A stretch of DNA of 64,000 bases from Onthophagus taurus (lineage: Eukaryota; Arthropoda; Insecta; Coleoptera; Scarabaeidae). Below, one piece after another: positions 33,641 through 44,518 of the stretch. The notes below the pieces were generated by a model. The model made no database searches. It saw only the letters and a list, made by a program, of their open reading frames with translations, and was not told the DNA's origin. The first letter of the stretch is position 1, and the number at the start of each line of letters is the position of its first letter. The stretch is taken from contig NC_091972.1 of the NCBI RefSeq assembly GCF_036711975.1, forward strand, positions 19,039,001-19,103,000. Direction: 5' to 3'. Position numbers and translations under genes: made by a program.

Positions 33641-35705
33641 TTAATATTTAGATAATCTCTCTCTATACCTTTTCAATTCATCTTTCATCGTTTCGGGTAA
33701 ATCAGTTGTAAGTTGATCATCGAAATATTTTTCAATTTGATCTAATTCTTTCAAAAAGAATTCTTTATCAACTTTAGTTAATTCTTCCATGTTAGGTGGA
33801 TTTTCTAATCCTTCTAAATTGATAGATCCAGGTTTTGGGACCCATCCAATCGGAGTTTCAACGGCGACATCTTCACCATTACACCTTCTCATGATCCAAT
33901 CTAAAACTCTGGTGTTTTCTCCAAATCCGGGCCACATAAATTTACCGTTTGCGTCTTTTCTGAACCAATTTACGTGGAAAACTCTCGGCATTTTTCTTCC
34001 TTCTTTTTCCATGCTAACCCAATGTTCAATGTAATGGGCGAAATTATAACCGAAAAATGGTCTCATTGCGAAAGGATCGTGCATGATCATTTTTCCTTTA
34101 TGTTCAGCTGCTGCGGTGGCTTCGCTTCTCATGGAGGCTCCTACTAAAACGGCATGTTTCCAATCTCTAGCTTCGTAAACTAAAGGAACTCCTTCTGGGC
34201 GTCTTCCTCCGAAGAGAATTGCAGAAATTGGAACACCCTCGGGGGATTCCCAAGATGGATCAATAATGGGACATTGAGCAGCTGGGGTACAAAATCGGGA
34301 ATTTGGATGGGCTGCGTTTGATTGATGATCCCATTCTTTGTTTTTCCAATCGGTGATGGTGGTTTCTTTCAGATCAACTTCTTCTTCCATTCCTTCCCAG
34401 AAAACGCCTCCATTACTAGTTGAAGCAACGTTGGTGAAAATTGTGTTCTTTTTGATGGTTTCCATTGCAATTGGATTCGATTTGCTGTTGGTTCCGGGAG
34501 CTACTCCGAAAAATCCATTTTCTGGGTTAACAGCTTTTAAGATTCCATCTTTATCGAATCGCATCCACGCGATGTCATCACCAACGCATTCAACTTTGTA
34601 GCCTTTTAGAGATGGGGTCATCATGGCTAAATTCGTTTTGCCACAAGCCGAAGGAAACGCTGCTCCAAGATACATCTTTTCATTTTTGGGGTTTGTAAAG
34701 CCCATAATTAACATGTGTTCGGCTAACCATCCTTCTTTTTTAGCGATGGTTGAGCCGATTCTTAAAGCGAAGCATTTCTTCCCCAACAAAGAATTTCCAC
34801 CGTATCCGCTTCCGTAAGATACGATTTCATTCGTTTCGGGTTTGTGTAAAATGATGGTTCTTTCTGGGTCGCATGGCCATAAAGGATTTTCGTGGACTCC
34901 GCTTTTTGGGGTTCCGACGCAATGGAGGCAACGGACGAAATCGTCATCGCCGAGTACTTTGAGAACTTCAGCTCCCATTCTGGTCATGATTCGCATCGAG
35001 AGTGCGACGTAGGGCGAATCGGTGAGTTGGATGCCGATTTTTGCAAGGGGGGAACCAACGGGGCCCATGGAAAATGGCAAAACGTACATGGTGCGACCCA
35101 CCATGCAGTTGGTGAAACGTTCTTTTACGGCGATTTCCATGTCTTCGGGTGAAATCCAATTTCCTAAACTTGGGGTGACTCCTGATTTCGTTCTTGGTAC
35201 GGAGGTGTATTTATCGGGGGTGCAGATGAAGGTTTTTGATTCAACGCGAGCTGTATCGGCCGGATTTGTTCTTACTAAGTAGCTGGAGATGAAATTTTTT
35301 TGTTAAATTTGGAAATATTAAAATTTTTTTTTGTAATTACCTATTTTGGTATTTATCGATTGGTTTGGCGACTCCATTTTCGACTAAAAGTTGAAGGAGT
35401 TGAGTGTTTTCTTCTTCGCTGCCGTCGCAAATGTAAAGTTGGGATGGTTTGCATAAATCGGCTGATTTTTCGATGAAGTTCCTAATTTTTGCGGAAAGCC
35501 CATCGAAGTTTCCTTTGATGTCTTCGAAACTGCGTGTTTTTCCACTTAAAACGTTGGTTTCGGCGCTTGTTAATACTTTATACTTCAACGAGTTCCTCTT
35601 TCTATTGTAACAAAAAAGGTGTTATTTTTTTGTGACTTAAATAAAATAATTTACTTACTCTTGGATGGTGACTGAGTGTTGAACCGAATATTTACCGTCA
35701 GGCAT
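33641..35705 (-). CDS. Pepck: Phosphoenolpyruvate carboxykinase (GTP)
   Basis: PEPCK converts oxaloacetate and GTP to phosphoenolpyruvate, CO2 and GDP, the committed step of gluconeogenesis and glyceroneogenesis, in the cytosol or mitochondria. Exons are 35659-35705, 35341-35601 and 33641-35282 (GT-AG, phases agree), giving 649 residues, the usual size. Visible features: N-terminal [15 protein letters not shown] without an obvious mitochondrial presequence; [42 protein letters not shown]; the kinase-1a P-loop [13 protein letters not shown] (about 312-324); [10 protein letters not shown] with metal-binding Asp; and FGFGENxRVxDW-like [13 protein letters not shown]. The long frames on the opposite strand are shadows. 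The upstream core promoter is at 35908-35940. Confidence 0.97.
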
Positions 35706-35907
35706 TTTGGAAATTATTAGTTTAGGTATAACTTTTATGATAAATCGTGTAAAACCCGAAGGTATACTTTAAATGAATTTTATCACACTTTGAAACGAAG
35801 CAATTTTTTCTATGATGTTTGGCTATTAAACGAAGAGTTTTATTCGCCAGGTTAACGAACGATTAACTGGACGTTTTTAAACGTTAATCGGAAGGTTCGT
35901 CTTATTG

Positions 35908-35940
35908 ACTGAATGTGTAAGCGGTGGGTTCGCTTATATA
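35908..35940 (-). promoter_or_regulatory. PEPCK core promoter: TATA box plus TCAGT initiator
   Basis: On the minus strand TATATAAG (35940-35933) is followed, with its first T 30 bp upstream, by the arthropod initiator TCAGT (35912-35908) whose A is at 35910. This is ideal spacing for a TATA-dependent start. The inferred 5' untranslated region from 35910 to the ATG at 35705 is about 205 bases without a required intron. Strongly TATA-driven starts suit a hormonally or nutritionally regulated gene; this last point is inference. Confidence 0.75.
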
Positions 35941-35949
35941 GCACTCCGA

Positions 35950-37069
35950 AATGGAGGGGCGACAGCTAGACTATTCCAGACTATATCGTGGTGCGCTCTA
36001 CAACCTACAAAATACGACATAATCTAAGTATTTTTTTAACATTTTAGATCAACAAAATTATCTTCATTCATTGTTGTAATTGAACTGTTGACGGAATTAA
36101 GGTGAAGATTCCCGAAGGAAAAAGAACGTCAGAGATAATTTTTTTGTTGTGGGTGTGTCAGTGATAAAATACAAAGTACGTTTCATTAAAAAAAGTTGTT
36201 TATCAGATAACATTTTGCGTATTATGTATTATATTAAATTGATTAATTGGATTTTTATTTTTATTTCAAGATGTATTGAACGATTGTATTTGATAAAGTT
36301 AGATACAATAACAGGATGTAGGCTTTAAGAGTTACTCATTTCCACTTTTTTTAAGGTATTGATTGCTTAAAGTTGGATTAGATTTAATCTTCACTCAATA
36401 AACAAATTTATTGAATCGTAGCATAAATAATAAAAATTTTTAGGTTGGTTAAACACTCAAACAATTTTAAGCTAAAATTGATAAAATTTCTTCTATTTCA
36501 AAACCTCAGAGATAAAATTTGCAACATTCCGATTCGAAGAATTGAAATAAATAGGATTTTCTTTGAACAAAAACATAACATTTATTTAAACTAAAAATAT
36601 TAATGAGGGTAACAAAGAATTTTAAACCTTAGGGGTCAAGTTAACAGGTAAGCGAAGTCTTTGTGGTCAACAATCTCAAGAGTGAGTGGAAAAATACAAG
36701 AAACGATTACTTTTTCTTCGTTACTCAAGATAAATCACAAAGGAAAGTTAACCTAAAAATTATTTTTATCAAATTAACGTGAAAAGATTAAATTTTAAGA
36801 AAAGCTATTGTAATCACTTTTTATTTGATTCGTTATTTTTATGGTTATTTATTATTAAATGGAGAAAAAAAATTAAATAACAAATATAAATGATAATAAA
36901 GTTTGTTGGGTTAAGTTTTGAAGTATTTGAGACTAAATTTATACTAAATTTTGCACACAAACTATTAATAAATTTAATGTGAAGAAACTAGATGCTAAGC
37001 AAGAGATAACTTAATCTTGTATGCTCGCAATTAATATAAAAATATTCAATGTTTGATTTAAAATTTCTA
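35950..37069. other. PEPCK upstream region, no gene seen
   Basis: About 1.1 kb of AT-rich unique-looking sequence. It may hold regulatory elements of PEPCK. I find no frame, repeat or transposon motif. Confidence 0.5.
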
Positions 37070-37382
37070 TCTCTATCTGGAAACATCGAATTCAACTTGG
37101 AAAAGAATCTTGCTAACACTGTCTCTCTCCCGCTCCGTCATCACAAACACAGAACATTGTCTAGCCTATGATGAGTCATTACAGTTTACGGTGCCACTGA
37201 ACTATCTCTATCTGGCAACATTGAATTCAAATCGCAGCAATAGTGCACCGATACGATGAACAACAGTTACGGGGATTCACAAGCTTGCTAACACTGTCTC
37301 TCTCCCACCTCGCCATCAGAATCCCAGAACACTGTTTAGCCTATGATGCGTCATTGTAGTCTACGGTGCCAGTGAACTTGAA
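37070..37382. repeat. Two-copy tandem duplication (~130-180 bp units)
   Basis: The first unit, about 37070-37200, and the second, 37201-37382, share TATCTCTATCTGG at the start, CTTGCTAACACTGTCTCTCT in the middle and CTACGGTGCCAGTGAAC-type ends. The second has an extra ~45 bp. Non-coding. Confidence 0.75.
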
Positions 37383-37464
37383 TTAAAAGTGATTTATAAC
37401 AGTACAATGATTTAATTTATTAGTAGCTAGTTTCGTAATGCAAAAAAAAAAGGTATTCATATAT

Positions 37465-37660
37465 TATGATGACTACAACAGAAAGTGACAGAAAAAACCA
37501 TTCGTGGTTGGCGGGCTAAACTAAACTGAAAAAAATAAGCAAATATTGAATGCAAAATGGCCAAAACTAGAAGATGACGTATTGAAATGGATTTAAGGAC
37601 ACTGTCTAAATGGCATTGGAATCAGAACTTAGAATAGAACTTAAAGAGGAATAAAAGAAT
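37465..37660 (+). pseudogene. pogo-like transposase N-terminal remnant
   Basis: Broken frames read TTESDRKNHSWLAG, KNKQILNAKWPKLEDDVLKW and GHCLNGIGIRT. This fits the second DNA-binding domain of pogo/Tigger transposases (ILNAKxPKLEExLxxWI, then a GxxIxT motif). The catalytic part of probably the same element appears at 39855-40140, so the LINE in between seems to have inserted into it. Confidence 0.5.
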
Positions 37661-37817
37661 AATTCCAATTGTGAATATGAGTTAAATAAGCCTTTGTATA
37701 GTTGCTTGGCAATGCATGTTACCATTGTTGCTGCTTATAGCTTGTTTATTAGATTTTATTATTAGTTCGCGATTCATAAGTTTTTGGCTTATCGCAATTG
37801 TTCAGAATTAGCATAAA

Positions 37818-39790
37818 ATGTCTCTCAGATTAGCTGTACGATCTTTGCCGGCCCACTTTGACGCCTTCGCTATGTCGGTGCTGCTCAAGTATGACATTTT
37901 CGCCCTGACAGAGACATGGCTCTCTGATGATTACAGAATTAACACTTATCATGTAACTTCTTATGATCTCTTCGTTTGTAATCGCAATCTCGGACCAAGT
38001 AAGGTGTCATATTTTAACTCTGGAAACATCGAATATCTGTGGGTGGCGTTTATGCATAAAAGTGTATCTTTTACGATTGGTGTGGTTTATCGGCAGCCGC
38101 GGGGGGGATTTTGATGGGTTTCTGGAGGAGTTTGAGGCGGTGATGGCGGATATGTCTTTCAAGTATGATAAATTATTTTGTACTGGAGACTTCAATTTGG
38201 ATTATTTGGCTCTCGGCGACAGCCGTGTGATGCGTTTTACCGAAGTATTAGAATCGCCCAATTACATCAAATCATCGACTCTCCCACTCGCATTACACAG
38301 ACAAGTGTTACTCTACTTGATTTTATCATTACCAATGAGGAAACTGAGTTGAAATCTCACGGAACCTCCGATTTGGGGACATCTCTGACCATTACTGCGT
38401 TTATTGTGAATTCCAATTCCCAGTGAATCGTTTAATAATCTGAATTTCGAACTGCTGATGGCGGATTTCTATAGTATTCACTGGTATCTGATTTACGACA
38501 TGTGCGATGTAAATGTTAAACTGTGGTTTTTCAACTCTAATATTTTGCGCCTTCTTGATAAGTATTGTCCACAGAGGGAATTTGTCTCCAAGCGACCGCC
38601 CACACATTGGATCACTTATACTATTAAATGCATGATGAGACTGAGAGACGCGGCCTTGAAACGTTATCGGAGATCTGGAAGAGCTTCGCATCATGAGTAC
38701 TATAAGTCACTAAGGAATGAAACCACCAAAGCTGTCAGCAACCAGTTTAAGTACCCATTTTAAGTACCAGTGTGACAGACATCATAATAACAAAAAGCGT
38801 CTTTGGTCAGAAATCAAAAATTTAGTATTTCAAAGAAGGAGTATACAACGTTACCTCCTGCTCTGATAGACCCGAACCTTCTTAACTCTGAGTTTGTCTT
38901 GCCTCAGCCTCAATTACCGATACGACATGATCATTGAGCACTACCGCTCTAATCCCTTGATTTCACCCGATCAGAGGATGCGTTTCGAGCACGTTTCCGA
39001 GGTTGAGGTGCTGATGGACTGAACTCAAAATGTCTGGGTGTGTTTTTCCCGGTGGCCGTTGAATATGTTACTCATGTCTTTAATGAGCGCATAGATACTT
39101 GCACTTTTCCTGAAGCATGGAAGGAGTCACTTGTGATGTCCATATTGAAAAGAAACCCAGCGCAGGATGTAAAGGATTTGAGACCGATCAGCATTCTACT
39201 TACTTTAGCGAAGATATTTGAGAAATTGTTGGAGACTCAGCTCCATTAACACTTTTAACTTGTTGCCTCGCTATCAGTCAGGTTTTATACCAGGATATGG
39301 ATGTGCCACCGCGGTGACTTGCGTGATTGATGATATTGTTTAAGAACTTACAGCTCTTGTACTTCTGGATTTCGGTATGGTTTCCCATAGAATACTCTTG
39401 GCTATACTTGTGGCAATGGGTTTGAACACTCTTTTTCAAGATGATTGATTTACTTTCACTAAGAATTCATTTTCTTGAGAATCAAGAATATTTGTATACT
39501 TGCTTTGAGAATATGTGGTTTTTCTTCACTCAACAAAATGATCTTCTTGTGGATATACAAGAATATGATAAGCTTGTGCCAAGAGTAATAATCTTCGTTC
39601 AAGAATATATTTCTCTCAATGTGGGGTTTGTTATCAGAATAAGTATAAACTTTACTAATTTTACCAGCATTAAATCCCTTTATATGGCATTTTTTAATAG
39701 TGTGTTATCCTATGGTTCCATAGTGTGGAATCCTATGTACGCTATCTATTGTGATCGCATCTGGCATATACATATCATCCTCCTGTTTTT
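37818..39790 (+). pseudogene. LINE ORF2 remnant (endonuclease, linker, partial RT)
   Basis: The order fits a LINE ORF2. Endonuclease: KYDIFALTETWLSDD (37890-37935), FTIGVVYRQPRG (38070-38105), FCTGDFNLDYLALGDSRVM (38175-38230), SPTRITQTSVTLLDFI (38270-38330). Linker: LRDAALKRYRRSG (38640-38680). RT fingers: NERIDTCTFPEAWKESLV (39080-39135), LRPISILLTLAKIFEKLLET (39178-39240), YQSGFIPGYGCATAV (39270-39315) and a degraded motif A LVLLDF (39355-39375). The core after motif A is replaced by about 200 bp of unrelated sequence (39430-39640) before the tail SLYMAFFNSVLSYGSIVWNP (39675-39735). Frameshifts occur at about 38105, 38200 and 38760. Confidence 0.7.
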
Positions 39791-39854
39791 TCTTTCTTAG
39801 TATGTACTTTACTGTATTGAATTGTTCTTAATGAGGATGCTTTGCTGGAGATGT

Positions 39855-40140
39855 TCTCCCTGTTTCTGTCGCAAATCTCAGAAAATACCACATCGCTTTA
39901 TGATTCAACATCGAAAGAAAACCAGTGTGGAACTAATCCAAATAACGAATATGGACGAAACTCCTCTGACATTTGACGTGCCGAGTAGCAGAATTGTTGC
40001 CATAAAGGGTGCAAAACTTTAACTATAAAAACAAGTGGACATGAAAAAATACATTACACTGTATTAACCTTTCATGTTGTGCTGGCGGTACTAAACTTAA
40101 TCCAATGGTCATTTGGATAATCATTACAAAATGGTAAAAA
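39855..40140 (+). pseudogene. pogo-like transposase catalytic fragment
   Basis: 39890-40020 reads HRFMIQHRKKTSVELIQITN, MDETPLTFDVPSSR and AIKGAKL; shifted frames continue with IKTSGHEK and GGTKLNPMVI. NMDETPLTFDxPxNxTV with KGAK after it is the first catalytic Asp block of Tigger/pogo DDE transposases. It is truncated after 40140. Confidence 0.65.
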
Positions 40141-40829
40141 TGTAACTTTTTTAAAAAATACTTAAAAATTAAGGTAGGTTTTAGAATCGGTAAAATATGG
40201 TACCTCCTTTTATTTGTTCAATAACTTTCCAGATCAGATATGAATACAATATCTTCTTGAACGCAATTAATACCATATCAATTCAAACCTGGTTAACAAA
40301 TTGCAACGATCTCGTCTAAATTTATGCTGGTTGGATGACTTCCAGATGATCTCTGTGTGCAGAAAGTCTAAAAGTTGACAGGCACAATACTGACAAAGCT
40401 ATGAATGATATTAAGGTGTGTCAGACAAGAGAGAGCGTGAGAGAGAGTGAGAGAGGTTAGAAACGTCAAGAACGATGTTAAAGTCTTGAACAATGATGGA
40501 TGTGGAAACCGATTTTGAGAGGTGCTCGATAAAATGATCGTTGTTTGGTATTGTTTGATTAATTGAACAATTGTTGAATTAATTGAAGTTAATGTAGAGG
40601 CAGCTTGAATTACCGAATCTTAATGCGTAGAACCCGGATGACGTAGTCAACCTCAACAGGTCGCAGCAGCAGCGGCAGCAATGGCTTGGTAACTCCCGGA
40701 GACAACCGCGATATGAGCAACAACAGCAGTTACCATATCCGACGCCCTCTGCTATAACGTATCATATAAAAAAGGAAATCTTGATAAGGCGATTGATCTC
40801 TTCTAAATTAATTATTATAGATCTTATAC
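40141..40829. other. No gene assigned; short GA-rich and CAG-rich stretches
   Basis: A GAGAGAGTGAGAGAGG simple stretch lies at 40428-40456, and a CAGCAGCAGCGGCAGCAATG stretch at 40662-40682 followed by more CAACAG-rich sequence. No convincing frame. Confidence 0.45.
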
Positions 40830-42200
40830 AAATTTAGTGTCATACAAAATGTAGGAGTTATCTTTTCCCAGAAAGCAGATCGAACGACAATAGATTTCAG
40901 TGTATCGTAAGCTGAACTGGTGGATCACTCTTTTTATGGTTTCATTAGAGACGTAGAAAGATGCGTTGTCGATGGTTTGCAAAACTTTGTTGTGAAATGC
41001 TGAACGATTGCTATGTTGGAAGCACTGGTAGCACCCTATAATTGTGTTCTGTAAGTCCACAGTGGTTCCAGAATTGTTTTGTATATCAATATTTTGTCAT
41101 AGCGAATGATACAGTAGATTTTACGTAACTTTACACCTAGTTGCTTGCTTTTAGAGAAAATATGTTTCTCCCATGTGTCTATCGAGGTGCATATTTCGGT
41201 ATTTGGCATCTTATGAGTGCAAGATTTTCCACGCATAATAAAGGTAACATGTTTGGATTTAAGTTGATTGGCGATGATTCGCAACGTTTTCATCCACACC
41301 AGAATTATATTTAAATTATGTTGTAGTCGAAGACTTAGGTAGCGACCTTATGGGTCTATACAAAGGTGATTTCTTCTGGCTATTTTAAATCGTAATGATT
41401 TAATTGTTTTTCTTTCATATTTGGTTGCTCTGGGCATCTTCTGGTGGTAGTGGCTACTCCTGGCATGTATCTTCGTTTATAGAAATCGTTTCTTGTTGCA
41501 ATATTCTGCAACTGCTGACTGTTCTTTTTTTCCAACGCTGTTTCGATGTGCAGTTATAATTTTAATGGTTAATCTAGCAACATTAGGTTTTCTCTGTTTT
41601 TCTTCATTTAAAATCTGTGAATCAATCTGTGAAAGACAAATCAAAGCGAGTTTCTGCTTTACATTTCTTTATATCGAATCATTTAATAATGCAGAAATCA
41701 ATATCATCAGCATTTTTTATATCAGTCGGCCAGTATGTTGGTACACCATCAAATATTTGCTGCAGGTTATTTCTTTTCATAGTATTAACTAATTCTCTTC
41801 CTTTTGGTGTTGTATCTTGAACCCCATGTTGGGTGTCTTGCGTTGTGATCTCCTCCTGCAAAAAATTTCTTGCCCAATGCGTTGAAGAACATCACATAGT
41901 GTTGCTTTTTGTTATTACGAAATAGCTCTCGAGAGTGTTGTTGGAGGCCACTGGAGTTCTAAAAAGTTATCTTATATTTGGGTTGAATTAAGTTGATTGG
42001 TGATGATGGTAAGTAAGGTCGAAGTTTAACATATTTGCTCCATGAGTTTGGTAATCATTTCTTCAGGCTCACAGGCTTAGCCATGTTGTTGGGTGTTAGC
42101 TGACATCATTTGATTAGCGAGTGCTTGAGCATATGATACTCCATGTTGAATGTGTCGTATTGGAGTGAGTTGGAATTGATGCATGTTATCAACGTAAAAC
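40830..42200 (-). pseudogene. Jockey-like LINE remnant, RT core deleted
   Basis: On the minus strand, about 42150-42060 gives SYAQALANQMMSANTQQHG and MITKLMEQIC, like the end of a Jockey ORF1. 41861-41679 gives endonuclease words: HNARHPTWG in a shifted frame, then KGRELVNTMKRNNLQQI and PTYWPTDIKNADDIDFCIIK. The sequence then passes to the post-catalytic tail at 41300-41036 (KSKHVTFIMRGKSCTH, KQLGVKLRKIYCII, YKTILEPLWTYRTQLxG) and ends with FYVSNETIKRVI (40950-40920). The reverse transcriptase core is missing and several frame breaks exist. Confidence 0.6.
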
Positions 42201-42429
42201 ATAGGCAGAGGCACCTAAAAACTAACTGTGATTTATGTATTATTATTATCCATCTCTATCGTTTTAGCTTTACTTTCTGCAATGAAACGAGCATTCAACT
42301 TCAATGAGGAAATATTTATGTTTAGACATGGTGGTAGGCCATAAAAGTGTGTCCAACTTTTAGACAATGATTTATTATATTGGAAACTTTTCTGTAACTT
42401 TATGACTTCACCATGAGAAGTCATAACGT

Positions 42430-43360
42430 GATGATCGTCGTTTTTCTTAATAAATATATTGGGCAGAATGAATCAACCCTAACAGATTTTTGGATCATAT
42501 ATTCGTTAGTTGCGGAATAAATATTGACAAACAATTTGTAGACAGAACAAAGGTGATTTTAATGTTTTGTTTTATAAATACATAAATTTAGTATCAAATC
42601 TTGTTTGGGTTAATTTGGAGGCTTGCCCAATGCGTAGTTTTTATCAACAAGGAAGTCAAGGTGAATACTTTGGACTGGATCTAAATCGATCACATGTTTT
42701 ATCTCTTTTTTTTTTCGACACTCACTTGAATATAATGAATTCGTTAAACTCGTTCAAACTGGCCGTTTTTTATTGATATTTCAATAAGATCGTATCGCAA
42801 AGTTTTGTTCGTTACAATTATTCCTCGATCTTTGAGCCCACTCATATCAAATTTTTTATCTCAATTATTTTTATGTGTAAAGACAAATCCTCGAAAAAAA
42901 ATGTAATTAATTACATTTACATTTTACATTTTATCAATTTCTATAATTAGAAATCGAGTTATTTTTTTTTATTGGTCCATTTTGTTCCCGATCTTTATGT
43001 TGTAAATTTTATTTTTAACGATAAAATTATAATCGATTAACCTTTGGCGTGAGAGAGTGGTGTGACTGTGAGTTGGTAACGGAGAATATTCCGGAGGTCT
43101 TTTCGCGATTGGTCGATTTCTGTGGGTGTTGTCTTGTTAGTTGCCAAGTTGTTATGAGTTCCCGTTCACTGGACTTTAGTACGACACGGATTGATTGCAA
43201 AACCTTGACTTCTACATATGTACTTATTTGCAACAACAACATCTCTTTCAACATAAATAACAACAACTAATTTTTTATGATGCAATAAGAACAAATGTGG
43301 AAGAAGTTTATTTCTTAAATTCATAGGAATTAAGAAAAAATATTAAATTAATATATTATA
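42430..43360. other. No gene assigned
   Basis: Mostly AT-rich. 43035-43260 is somewhat richer in G+C, with open frames on both strands (43027-43266 minus, 43049-43270 plus). I recognise neither; it might be part of a retroelement end. Confidence 0.4.
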
Positions 43361-43560
43361 CAGTAAAAACGCGATATAACGGATCTCCTTAGAACGAATT
43401 TCGAATATAACGAAGTTATTCTATTCCATGTTCGTAGATAATCTCGGGTTATTCCCCGAATGTTTCTAGTTCTAGGTGTAGTGTTAGTTCTAATACTGGT
43501 GTTAGTCCTAGTTTTAGTTGTTATTCAGCATTAGATTGTTGTATATTTTTATTGAACTAA
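43361..43560. repeat. pogo/Tigger end relic and CTAGTTCTAG-type repeat
   Basis: CAGTAAAAACGCGATATAAC at 43361 resembles the terminal repeat of Tigger/pogo elements (CAGTxxAxCCTCGATATAACG). It is followed at 43440-43560 by the family that reads GAATGTTTCTAGTTCTAGG, then a TTTTTATTGAACTAAAA end, as at the palindrome ends 22070 and 26937. Confidence 0.5.
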
Positions 43561-43578
43561 AAGTAACGAATTTGTATA

Positions 43579-44180
43579 TGTCGCAGGCAAATGGTTGTTT
43601 CAGGTAAATAGCTTTTTCCTAGTCAGATACTATCTGCATAGGCAAATAGTTTTATTCCATTTATTTCAGTCTAAATTCTACTTTCCTAGGCAAATAGCAT
43701 ATGGCTAAAATATTTTCAGGCAAATGAGGTGTACTTGTTTCAAAAATAAGATGATGTGCAATAGTAGATGCCATTCCAGCAACAATTGTCAAAACAAATT
43801 TTAGTATTTAGTATTTAAGTCTTCAAGAAATAAATCGTTTATTTGTATTTTTATTAAACGTAATAAAAGTATATGAAATGATTATGCTTTTCTTTGAAAA
43901 TGATACGCAAATAATTAGACTCGTTTGACACTCATTAGTGACTTTAATTTAAGAAAAGTAGGTTGATAACGATAGGAACAAGTACCTACTCAATATTGCA
44001 TTGTTGTATCGAAAACATGGTGTTTGCCTAAAACAAGCTTAGACAGATACTATTTGTCTGATCCAATAGTATTTGCCTGGACATTTAAAGATAAAACTGT
44101 AACGAACTACTTTTTGCCTAGCCAGACAGTATCTGACTAGGAAAAAGCTATCTATCTGAAATAACCATTTGCCTGCGACA
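43579..44180. mobile_element. 602-bp MITE with long TIRs
   Basis: The ends TGTCGCAGGCAAATGG at 43579 and CCATTTGCCTGCGACA ending at 44180 are perfect inverted copies, and homology continues for about 65 bp (TAGCTTTTTCCTAGTCAGAT on both sides). TA lies outside both ends (43577-43578, 44181-44182). Words like AGGCAAATAG recur inside (43636, 43690, 43725) in both orientations. There is no coding capacity. Confidence 0.85.
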
Positions 44181-44518
44181 TATCGCTTATTAAATACAAA
44201 AAGGCCATAAATCTAAATTTACATTTTATACAAAAAGGCATACCAAAATTTGAAACATGACATTTGGATCACATTTTTGCAATTAAACGATTTTGAGATT
44301 TATTTTTAATGTGGCCCTTTTGTATTTAAGGAACGACATACATTAAAATTATTCATAAAAACAGTGCAAGTTAAAAATTGTTCATATAATGGACTAGTGA
44401 TGGAACGGATAGTGATTTTGCGAAAAGCCGGATACGGTATATTCGGCATCCCCTTCCGGTTATCCGGCATATCTATTCGGCCATTATGGTTATAATTTCT
44501 GGTGCATTCAGCGATTTT
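44181..44518. other. Spacer with TATCCGGC-type words
   Basis: 44440-44500 carries repeated CGGATA/TCCGGC words like those at 50235-50335, in each case shortly after GTGATGGAACGGATA or GGTGGAACGGATA. This is probably a relic of one transposon family; otherwise unassigned. Confidence 0.4.

Noticed and set aside
33789-35282. Several + strand frames across PEPCK
   Set aside because: They are opposite-strand shadows of a highly conserved coding exon.
42567-42776. 69-codon + strand frame
   Set aside because: No recognisable domain, and no splice or promoter context.
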